A stretch of 6,243 nucleotides of DNA, from NCBI GenBank assembly GCA_902475415.1, contig CABRZK010000149.1:1-6243 (forward strand), read 5' to 3'. The position numbers were made by a program, and so were the translations under genes. Positions 1 to 5,634 of the stretch are shown here, in pieces. Position 1 is the first letter of the stretch. Each line of letters opens with the position of its first letter. Source of the DNA: an uncultured Eubacterium sp. GTDB taxonomy: Bacteria > Bacillota > Clostridia > Lachnospirales > Lachnospiraceae. The notes beneath the pieces were generated by a model that had not been told where the DNA came from, made no database searches, and saw only the letters and a program-made list of their open reading frames with translations.

Positions 1-54
1 GTGCCTGCATGGATTTCTGATACCAGCTTTCTCGCTTTCACACAAATAAGAATT

Positions 55-825
55 TCATGGAGAGTCCAAAATTTGCTTTCCGGTGACGTCAAGATGATAG
101 TTTTCCCGGTAGATTAGTTCGGAAATGGGTACCAGTTGAAATCCTTTTTCTTCCAGTTGCGTCAACAGAGAATCCAGCGCATCGGCGGTGTACTTGGCAC
201 CATTGTGGCAGAGAATGATAGCGCCGCCGGTGAGATTTTGGTTTTTACAGACACGGGAAATGATGTCATCGACACCATAGTCTTTCCAGTCCAGACTATC
301 AATGGACCACTGAATCGGATAATACCCACAGGACAAAGTTCCTTTAATTACTTCATTATCATAATCCCCATAAGGCGGACGAAAGAGAAACATTTCATAG
401 CCGGTGAGAGTTTTTACTTTTTCATGTACAGACATGATTTCATCCCGAATTTCTGTATCGGAAAGCTGGCTCATATTTTTATGATTCTGGCTGTGATTGC
501 CCAGATCATGCCCTCCTTCATAAATTGCTTTCACATCATCCGGGTAAGCTTCTACCCATCCTCCAGTCATAAAAAAAGTTGCATGCACGTTGTGTTTTGC
601 AAGAATTTCCAGAATACGCACAGTGTCATCATTGCCCCAGGCAGCATCAAAGGAAATAGCGATTTTGGGTTCCTTTGTATCGACGCAGTAAATTGGGAGT
701 TCTTTGCCGTTTACCGTGTTGCTGACGGAAATGACGCCTGATGTCATTTGAAAATAAATAGTTACGAATAAAATACTGCATACAAATATCGGAAGCAGAA
801 TGGAAATGTGTTTCTTTTTTTTCAT
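55..825 (-). CDS. Membrane-anchored polysaccharide deacetylase (CE4 family, PdaB-like)
   Basis: A 256-residue protein likely to remove acetyl groups from peptidoglycan or another N-acetylated glycan outside the membrane. A lysine-rich start is followed by a hydrophobic segment at about residues 7-25, a signal anchor without lipobox. The NodB/CE4 domain spans about 53-240. Visible motifs are FDAAWG (59-64, D60 the expected catalytic base), HSQNH (111-115, two metal-binding histidines), RPPYGDY (149-155), DSLDW (176-180) and LCH (205-207). Motif 1 differs from the usual TFDDG: the second aspartate, normally a metal ligand, is A61. The FDxxWG form is, as I recall, shared with the sporulation-linked PdaB group, and the length fits that group (about 254 residues). 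The start is supported by AAGGAG on the minus strand (831-836) five bases before ATG. The gene is divergent from the pot operon and alone on its strand here. The family is secure; substrate and sporulation role are inference. Confidence 0.9.
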   Translation of the reverse strand: MKKKKHISILLPIFVCSILFVTIYFQMTSGVISVSNTVNGKELPIYCVDTKEPKIAISFDAAWGNDDTVRILEILAKHNVHATFFMTGGWVEAYPDDVKAIYEGGHDLGNHSQNHKNMSQLSDTEIRDEIMSVHEKVKTLTGYEMFLFRPPYGDYDNEVIKGTLSCGYYPIQWSIDSLDWKDYGVDDIISRVCKNQNLTGGAIILCHNGAKYTADALDSLLTQLEEKGFQLVPISELIYRENYHLDVTGKQILDSP

Positions 826-886
826 GAAATCTCCTTCAGATGTGCGATTATTACTATATATATGAGAAAACCGGTGATGTTATGTG

Positions 887-919
887 CAGTAAAAAATACA
901 GTAAAATACATGTAAAAAA
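887..919 (+). promoter_or_regulatory. Phased A-tracts upstream of the operon promoter (UP-like or curved DNA)
   Basis: Three A-tracts (A6 at 891-896, A4 at 903-906, A6 at 914-919) each follow GT and lie 12 and 11 bases apart, close to one helical turn. The first two share the 8-mer CAGTAAAA (887-894 and 899-906). The last tract ends 12 bases before the -35 box at 932, where an UP element contacting the RNA polymerase alpha subunit would lie. The arrangement is seen directly; the role in activation or bending is inferred. Confidence 0.4.
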
Positions 920-931
920 TAACAATTATAG

Positions 932-959
932 TTGACTTTCTGTTTATTAATAGTATAAT
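932..959 (+). promoter_or_regulatory. Sigma-A promoter of the regulator-potABCD operon
   Basis: The -35 box is TTGACT (932-937), five of six matches to TTGACA. The -10 box is a perfect TATAAT (954-959), and the spacer is 16 bases. Transcription would start near 966, giving a leader of about 48 bases before the regulator start at 1014. It is the only near-consensus promoter I find ahead of the five-gene run. The -35 box overlaps GTTGACT, whose exact reverse complement AGTCAAC recurs at 987-993 in the leader. Confidence 0.8.
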
Positions 960-986
960 CGAAATCGTGATAAAAAGTTTAGTAAC

Positions 987-1005
987 AGTCAACATTTTGT
1001 TAACT
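987..1005 (+). promoter_or_regulatory. Imperfect palindrome, candidate operator in the leader
   Basis: AGTCAACA-TTT-TGTTAACT forms two 8-base arms with one mismatch (C990 against A1002) around a 3-base centre. It lies about 22-40 bases after the predicted transcription start and ends 8 bases before the regulator's ATG. It could be an operator for the adjacent XRE-cupin protein or another repressor, or fold in RNA as a short hairpin next to the initiation region. No long T-run follows, so it is not an intrinsic terminator. The symmetry is seen; binding is inferred. Confidence 0.45.
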
Positions 1006-1013
1006 ACATAGAA

Positions 1014-1571
1014 ATGGAAGCGAGAACAAATGGAACCGAATTATGTGAAAAGATAAAAGATTTGAGAAATCAGAACGGTCTGACCCAGCAGGAACTGGCA
1101 GACCGTTCTGAACTGACGAAGGGATATATTTCCCAGCTGGAACGGGGACAGGTGGCACCATCGGTGGTGACGCTGCTGGATCTGATCGAATGTCTTGGAA
1201 CGACGCCGTCGGAATTTTTCAAGGAGACGGAAGAGGAACATGTAGTTTACTCGGAAGGCGCATTTTTTGAAAAAATCGATGATGCAGGCAACAGCATTCA
1301 GTGGATTGTACCGAATGCACAGCAGTATCAGATGGAACCACTGCTGGTAGTTGTGCAGCCGAAGGAACAGTTGCAGGAAGACAAACCCCATGAAGGAGAG
1401 GAGTTCGGATATGTGATTTCCGGACGGATCCGACTGCACCTGGGAGATAAAGTGTATACGGTGAAAGCAGGAGAGAGTTTTTATTTCCAGGCAAACCGCA
1501 ATCATTTTATTGAAAATACCGGCAGCAGGCCGGCGAAGTTTGTATGGGTCAGCACGCCGCCAACGTTTTAG
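1014..1571 (+). CDS. XRE-cupin transcriptional regulator (PuuR-like), first gene of the pot operon
   Basis: A 185-residue cytoplasmic DNA-binding protein. The N-terminal XRE/Cro helix-turn-helix spans about residues 10-66 (LTQQELADRSELTKGYISQLE at 23-43, recognition helix near 35-45). A short linker leads to a C-terminal cupin_2 barrel at about 108-181. Cupin motif 1 is seen as H126, E130 and G137, and motif 2 as G153, H164 and N168. The two-domain layout and length match regulators such as Escherichia coli PuuR, which controls putrescine use. Its place directly before potABCD, 31 bases from potA, suggests it senses a polyamine or related small molecule through the cupin pocket and regulates its own operon. 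The ligand is inferred. ATG 1014 is the only reasonable start: no in-frame ATG, GTG or TTG lies close upstream, and later starts would cut the helix-turn-helix. No clear Shine-Dalgarno precedes it, which is unusual beside its neighbours. Confidence 0.9.
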   Translation: MEARTNGTELCEKIKDLRNQNGLTQQELADRSELTKGYISQLERGQVAPSVVTLLDLIECLGTTPSEFFKETEEEHVVYSEGAFFEKIDDAGNSIQWIVPNAQQYQMEPLLVVVQPKEQLQEDKPHEGEEFGYVISGRIRLHLGDKVYTVKAGESFYFQANRNHFIENTGSRPAKFVWVSTPPTF

Positions 1572-1590
1572 TAGTACAAATGAGAGAATG

Positions 1591-1595
1591 AGGAG
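1591..1595 (+). promoter_or_regulatory. Ribosome binding site that fixes the potA start
   Basis: AGGAG lies seven bases before ATG 1603. This favours 1603 over the in-frame ATG at 1588, which has no such site. It also argues against a start at 1510 inside the regulator gene, which would add 31 residues of reading-frame overlap unlike any ABC ATPase N-terminus. Confidence 0.85.
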
Positions 1596-1602
1596 AGATG
1601 GG

Positions 1603-2676
1603 ATGGAACAGGCAATTTTGAATTTACAGCATCTGACAAAATCTTTTGACGGAAAAAAGATTCTGGATGATCTGAGCATTGATATTGGAAGAAATGAATT
1701 TGTAACGCTGCTGGGACCTTCCGGCTGCGGAAAGACGACAACACTGCGTATTATCGGCGGTTTTGCCACACCGGATGAAGGAAAGGTGATTTTTGAGGGA
1801 CAGGATATCACAAATCTTTCCCCGGATAAACGTCACATTAATACGGTATTTCAGAAATATTCACTGTTTTCTCATATGAGTGTGGGAGAAAATATTGCGT
1901 TTGGATTGAAATTAAAGAAAAAAAGCAAATCTTATATTCAGGACAAGATTAAATATGCGTTAAAGCTGGTGGATCTGGAAGGGTTTGAAGACCGTCATCC
2001 GATGTCTCTGTCCGGCGGACAGCAGCAGCGTATCGCCATTGCCCGTGCCATTGTAAATGAACCCGAAGTGCTGCTTCTGGATGAGCCGCTGGGTGCGTTG
2101 GATCTGAAACTGCGCCAGGATATGCAGCAGGAGCTGATCAAAATTAAAAATGAGCTTGGCATTACCTTTATCTTTGTAACCCATGATCAGGAAGAGGCAC
2201 TGACCATGTCTGACCGTATCATCGTTATGAACCAGGGACTGATCCAGCAGGTTGGTACACCGGTTGACATCTATAATGAGCCGCAGAATGCGTTTGTGGC
2301 AGATTTCATCGGGGAGAGTAACATTGTGGACGGAATTATGCCGGAAGACTGTCTCGTAGAGATCTTAGGATGTCCGTTCCCGTGTGTGGATACCGGATTT
2401 GCACCGAATGAGAAAGTCGATGTGGTCATCCGTCCGGAGGACATGGAATTTGTACAGCCGGGTGAGGGCATGATGGATGGTGTCGTTACTTCTATTCTGT
2501 TCAAGGGTGTGCATTATGAGATGAAAGTACAGGCGAAAGGATTTGAGTGGCTGGCACACAGTACAGTGGCTTACCAGCCGGGTACAGAGATTGGTCTGTA
2601 TGTAAAACCAGAAAATATTCAGATCATGCACAAACCGGTGTCTTCTGCACAGGAGGTTATCAAAAAGGATGAATAA
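1603..2676 (+). CDS. potA: Spermidine/putrescine ABC transporter ATP-binding protein PotA
   Basis: A 357-residue cytoplasmic ATPase that powers polyamine import through PotB/PotC. All ABC motifs are intact: Walker A GPSGCGKTT (38-46), Q-loop Q84 in TVFQKYSLF, signature LSGGQ (136-140), Walker B VLLLDE (156-161), D-loop ALD and switch H194 in FVTHDQEEA. The C-terminal part, about residues 235-350, is the TOBE-type regulatory domain of this importer class, with VRPEDMEF-like and VKPENIQI-like strands (VIRPEDMEF in the sequence). Length fits PotA, usually around 340-380 residues. It follows the regulator by 31 bases, and its last 8 bases overlap the start of potB, a sign of translational coupling. 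The related CysA, FbpC and MalK-type ATPases share these motifs. The polyamine call rests on gene order potABCD and on the PotD-like binding protein. No defects are seen. Confidence 0.95.
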   Translation: MEQAILNLQHLTKSFDGKKILDDLSIDIGRNEFVTLLGPSGCGKTTTLRIIGGFATPDEGKVIFEGQDITNLSPDKRHINTVFQKYSLFSHMSVGENIAFGLKLKKKSKSYIQDKIKYALKLVDLEGFEDRHPMSLSGGQQQRIAIARAIVNEPEVLLLDEPLGALDLKLRQDMQQELIKIKNELGITFIFVTHDQEEALTMSDRIIVMNQGLIQQVGTPVDIYNEPQNAFVADFIGESNIVDGIMPEDCLVEILGCPFPCVDTGFAPNEKVDVVIRPEDMEFVQPGEGMMDGVVTSILFKGVHYEMKVQAKGFEWLAHSTVAYQPGTEIGLYVKPENIQIMHKPVSSAQEVIKKDE

Positions 2677-3484
2677 GAGAAGTTTACTGGCAACACCGTA
2701 TATTATCTGGATTATCGGATTTACGGTTATGCCGATTCTGATGATTGTATTTTATGCGCTGGGGGATGGAAACGGCGGTTTTACCTTATCCAATATCCTT
2801 GCGATTTTTCAGCCGGTACATTTGAAATCCTTATTACTGGCTTTGTGGCTGGCACTGCTTTGTACGGTAATCTGCCTGGTACTGGCATATCCACTGGCAG
2901 TCATGCTGCGAAAACTGAATATCGGAAAACAGGGAATGATGGCGATTATCGTCATCCTGCCGATGTGGGTCAATTTTGTCCTGCGTATTATGGCATGGCA
3001 GTTACTACTTTCCAGAAATGGTATTATTAACGCAATTTTAGCATTTTTCGGATTGCCGGGACAGGATCTGGCAAATTCAAATGTGGCAATCGTCATCGGT
3101 ATGGTTTATGATTATCTGCCCTTTATGATCCTTCCTGTATACAATGCAGTTTCAGAATTAAACGAAGATATTCTTGAGGCAGCCAGAGATCTGGGCGCAC
3201 CGCCAAAAGCTGTGCTGAGCAAAATTATGATTCCGCTGACCATGCCTGGCATCATCAGTGGTATTACGATGGTATTTGTTCCGTCACTGACCACATTTGC
3301 AATTCCGGATATTCTGGGAGGCGGCAAGATCATGCTGATCGGAAATATCATCGAACAGGAATTTTCTACCAGTATGAACTGGAACCTTGGTTCCGGGTTG
3401 TCCATCGCGCTGATGATTTTTGTACTCATCAGTATGATGTTTACGGCAAAAACTGACGGAGGAAAGGAGAGCAGCGTATGGTAA
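2669..3484 (+). CDS. potB: Spermidine/putrescine ABC transporter permease PotB
   Basis: A 271-residue inner-membrane permease, one half of the polyamine channel. About six hydrophobic segments are visible near residues 8-30, 55-80, 90-112, 137-160, 190-212 and 243-260. The cytoplasmic EAA loop that docks on the ATPase reads EAARDLGAPPKAVLSKIMIP from residue 170. The segment LPMWVNFVLRIMAWQLLLSRNGIIN (97-121) is, as I recall, typical of PotB rather than PotC. The start ATG 2669 overlaps the last 8 bases of potA; AGGAGG at 2651-2656 lies 12 bases ahead, slightly far. Length is normal for the family. The end overlaps potC by 7 bases, so the two permeases are probably made in step, as expected for a heterodimer. 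Confidence 0.95.
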   Translation: MNKRSLLATPYIIWIIGFTVMPILMIVFYALGDGNGGFTLSNILAIFQPVHLKSLLLALWLALLCTVICLVLAYPLAVMLRKLNIGKQGMMAIIVILPMWVNFVLRIMAWQLLLSRNGIINAILAFFGLPGQDLANSNVAIVIGMVYDYLPFMILPVYNAVSELNEDILEAARDLGAPPKAVLSKIMIPLTMPGIISGITMVFVPSLTTFAIPDILGGGKIMLIGNIIEQEFSTSMNWNLGSGLSIALMIFVLISMMFTAKTDGGKESSVW

Positions 3485-4272
3485 AGCGTTTTTTTATGAA
3501 ATTTTATCTGGTGCTGATTATCGCATTTTTATATATTCCAATCGCAGTGCTGGTGGTTCTCTCCTTTAATGCATCCAGATCCCGTGTGGTATGGGGCGGA
3601 TTTACCCTGGGGTGGTATCAGAATCTGCTGCACAACAGTGATGTCATGGCGGCGTTGCAGAATACGCTGACAATTGGCTTTGCATCTGCGGCTATCGCAA
3701 CCGCAATCGGTCTGCTTGCGGCCATCGGTATCGATGCAATGAAAAAAAGAAATTATGCACTGACCATGGGAGTGGGAAATATTCCGATGCTGAATGCGGA
3801 TATCGTAACCGGTATCGCACTGATGCTCTGGTTTTCCAGATTTACGAATCTTGGTTATGTAAGTATTTTACTGGCTCATATTACGTTTAATATTCCATAC
3901 GTTATTTTAAGTATTCTGCCGAAGCTGCAGCAGACGGACATGAGCGTGTATGAGGCTGCCAGAGACCTGGGCGCAAACAGCGTGACAGCATTTGTGAGGG
4001 TAATTCTGCCAATGATCTTCCCTTCTGTTATGAGTGGATTTTTCATGGCTCTGACCATGTCGATGGATGATTTTGTAGTCACCTATTTTACAAAAGGTGC
4101 AGGAATCAATACATTGTCCACGATGATCTACGGTGAATTAAAACGAGGTATCAAACCGGAAATGTATGCACTGTCTACGCTGATTTTTGTGGTAGTACTC
4201 ATTGTTTTATTATTGATCAATTATGTACCGCGGATTCATCAGAAAAGAATAAAAAAGGCAGCAGCATTGTAA
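3478..4272 (+). CDS. potC: Spermidine/putrescine ABC transporter permease PotC
   Basis: A 264-residue inner-membrane permease pairing with PotB. The N-terminal hydrophobic segment (about 8-30, ending VLVVLSFNASR) and WGGFTLGWYQNLL (39-51) are hallmarks of PotC-type subunits. Further membrane segments lie near 65-87, 98-120, 126-148, 180-203 and 234-251. The EAA loop reads YEAARDLGANSVTAFVRVILP from residue 158, and SMDDFVVTYF (195-204) is also typical. AAAGGAG (3463-3469) sits eight bases before ATG 3478, which overlaps the potB stop region by 7 bases. The C-terminus is rich in lysine and arginine, consistent with a cytoplasmic tail. A 27-base gap separates it from potD. The gene appears complete and ordinary. 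Confidence 0.95.
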   Translation: MVKRFFMKFYLVLIIAFLYIPIAVLVVLSFNASRSRVVWGGFTLGWYQNLLHNSDVMAALQNTLTIGFASAAIATAIGLLAAIGIDAMKKRNYALTMGVGNIPMLNADIVTGIALMLWFSRFTNLGYVSILLAHITFNIPYVILSILPKLQQTDMSVYEAARDLGANSVTAFVRVILPMIFPSVMSGFFMALTMSMDDFVVTYFTKGAGINTLSTMIYGELKRGIKPEMYALSTLIFVVVLIVLLLINYVPRIHQKRIKKAAAL

Positions 4273-4299
4273 AAAGGATAACGTGAGAAAGGCGACAGA

Positions 4300-5397
4300 A
4301 TGAAATCAGGAAAATGGAAAAGCCGGATTGCGATGGCTCTGTGTGTCGCACTGACCGGGATTTTGACCGGATGCGGTGCTACCGGAGAAGAAGAATCTTC
4401 TGTGGATATGTCAGAAGCCGGTGGAAAAAATACGATCGTAGTGTTAAATTACGGAGAATATATTGATACCTCCGTACTGCGTCAGTTTGAAAAGGAAACC
4501 GGTATTAAAGTGCTTTATGAAGAAGCAACCACACCGGAGGAAATGTATTCCAAATATACGGCAAGTACGATTCCGTACGATCTGGTCTGTACCTCTGATT
4601 ATATGGTAGAACGTTTTATTGAAGAAGGTCAGACGGAAAAAATTGATCACAGCCAGATGCAGTATATCGGAAATATCGGAGATACTTACTGGGATATGGC
4701 AAAGGCCTATGATCCGGAGAATCTGTACAGTATCCCATATTTCTGGGGAACAGTAGGCATTCTGTATAATACTTCTATGGTGAATGAAGAAATTACAAGC
4801 TGGGACAGCCTGTTTAATGGAAAGTATTCCCGTGAAATCATCATGCAGAACAGTATCCGTGATGCCTATATGTGCGCATTGAAATACAAAGGATATTCCC
4901 TGAATACGACGAAACGAAAAGAACTTGATATCGCCCAGAATCTGCTGATTGAGCAGAAACCGGATGTGGAGGCATATTTTGTCGATGAAGTCCGTGAAGA
5001 GATGGTTGCAGGCAACGCGGCTCTGGCGGTCTGCTATTCCGGAGAGGCTTATCTGGCCCATGAATACGATGAAAATCTGGAATATGTCGTTCCGGAAGAG
5101 GGATCCAATGTATGGATCGATTCCTGGATGCTGATGAAAAAAGGTGAAAATAAAGAGGGAGCGCTTAAGTTCCTGGATTTCCTTTGCAGAGAAGACATTG
5201 CAATGAAAAATTTCGAGGAGATTTATTATCCGACTCCGAATACGGCCGTATATGATCAGCTGGATGAGGAGACGAAAGAAGATCCACTGATTTTCCCAAG
5301 TGAGGAAACACTGGAAAAATGTGAGGTATATAAGGCGCTGGATGCAGATACAACCGCATATTACAGCCAGCTCTGGAAAGAATTAAAGACAAGCTAA
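4300..5397 (+). CDS. potD: Polyamine-binding lipoprotein PotD
   Basis: A 365-residue substrate-binding protein, anchored as a lipoprotein on the outer face of the membrane, that delivers polyamine to PotBC. A basic N-terminus and hydrophobic segment end in the lipobox LTGC (22-25), with C25 the expected lipidated cysteine. The mature part is a type II periplasmic-binding fold: VVLNYGEYID (47-56), FEKETGIKVLYEE (63-75), YDLVCTSDYMVE (93-104), YSIPYFWGTVGILYN (143-157), VWIDSW (271-276) and YYPTPN (309-314). Several positions that contact spermidine in Escherichia coli PotD look kept (Y54, S99, Y101, W272, D274, Y310), while others differ (Y51, S185, D188, Y246). Preference between spermidine and putrescine is therefore open. 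AGAAAGG (4286-4292) stands seven bases before the ATG. This is the last gene of the operon; a terminator follows. Confidence 0.93.
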   Translation: MKSGKWKSRIAMALCVALTGILTGCGATGEEESSVDMSEAGGKNTIVVLNYGEYIDTSVLRQFEKETGIKVLYEEATTPEEMYSKYTASTIPYDLVCTSDYMVERFIEEGQTEKIDHSQMQYIGNIGDTYWDMAKAYDPENLYSIPYFWGTVGILYNTSMVNEEITSWDSLFNGKYSREIIMQNSIRDAYMCALKYKGYSLNTTKRKELDIAQNLLIEQKPDVEAYFVDEVREEMVAGNAALAVCYSGEAYLAHEYDENLEYVVPEEGSNVWIDSWMLMKKGENKEGALKFLDFLCREDIAMKNFEEIYYPTPNTAVYDQLDEETKEDPLIFPSEETLEKCEVYKALDADTTAYYSQLWKELKTS

Positions 5398-5414
5398 CAA
5401 TTAATCAGTAACAG

Positions 5415-5474
5415 CAGGGTATAAAAAATTATGTAACGAATGTTCAAAAATGATTTTTTGTATCCTGTTTTTTT
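5415..5474 (+). terminator. Intrinsic terminator of the pot operon
   Basis: A 15-bp stem pairs 5415-5429 (CAGGGTATAAAAAAT) with 5453-5467 (ATTTTTTGTATCCTG). Thirteen Watson-Crick pairs and two G-U pairs are formed, around a 23-base loop. Seven Ts follow at 5468-5474. It begins 17 bases after the potD stop. The base of the stem is GC-rich and the upper half is A-T only, so the hairpin is moderately stable. Its position between potD and the gltX promoters fits an operon end. Confidence 0.8.
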
Positions 5475-5478
5475 GCCC

Positions 5479-5507
5479 TTGTGGAAATGTCTGGATTGGG
5501 GTATAAT
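5479..5507 (+). promoter_or_regulatory. Candidate gltX promoter P1
   Basis: A perfect -10 TATAAT (5502-5507) lies 17 bases after a weak -35, TTGTGG (5479-5484, three of six matches). It starts only five bases after the terminator T-run. Predicted transcription starts near 5514, giving a leader of about 120 bases. No T-box sequence (AGGGTGGNACC type) is seen in that leader. Confidence 0.55.
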
Positions 5508-5540
5508 AGGAACGCTTATGGATAAAAAGAAATGTGGTTT

Positions 5541-5568
5541 TTCAGAACTGCTTCAGGAAGTTTATAAT
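5541..5568 (+). promoter_or_regulatory. Candidate gltX promoter P2
   Basis: A second perfect TATAAT (5563-5568) is preceded, after 16 bases, by TTCAGA (5541-5546, four of six matches to TTGACA). Transcription would start near 5575, about 60 bases before gltX. P1 and P2 may work in tandem, or one may be a chance match in AT-rich DNA. Confidence 0.4.
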
Positions 5569-5634
5569 GTAGAGCAAGCCGGGGCATTTGAAAGATCATG
5601 ATTGAAAATAAAACAGATGGAAAGAGGTAGAGTT

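Noticed and set aside
1..54. Start of another minus-strand gene downstream of the deacetylase (ATGCAGGCAC at the edge)
   Set aside because: Only a few codons would be inside the window and no convincing ribosome binding site precedes them.
136..741. Long plus-strand open frame (201 codons, TTG start) opposite the deacetylase gene
   Set aside because: It lies entirely antisense to a gene with all CE4 motifs, has no good ribosome binding site, and its translation shows no recognisable domain.
855..863. TATATATAT as a promoter for the divergent deacetylase, possibly for a sporulation sigma factor
   Set aside because: The minus strand reads CATATATATA, loosely like a sigma-E or sigma-K -10 box, but the spacing of bases does not match either consensus and no clear -35 is found.
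1510..1602. Longer potA start inside the regulator gene
   Set aside because: The extra 31 residues are an out-of-frame reading of the cupin end; AGGAG at 1591 fits ATG 1603, where ABC homology begins.
1041..1811. Minus-strand open frame of 256 codons across the regulator and the potA start
   Set aside because: It is opposite two well-supported genes and their junction; its composition (rich in Cys, Phe, Arg, Ser) is that of a shadow frame.
4444..5061. Minus-strand open frame of 205 codons inside potD
   Set aside because: It is antisense to conserved PotD sequence, with no family resemblance that I can see.
5518..5601. 27-codon open frame (MDKKKCGFSELLQEV...) in the gltX leader
   Set aside because: Its ATG is only about four bases after the predicted P1 start, so the AGGAA ahead of it would not be in the transcript, and it overlaps P2. 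It is too short to judge without conservation data.
5515..5634. T-box riboswitch before gltX
   Set aside because: The leader is only about 120 bases and shows no T-box consensus or terminator/antiterminator pair.
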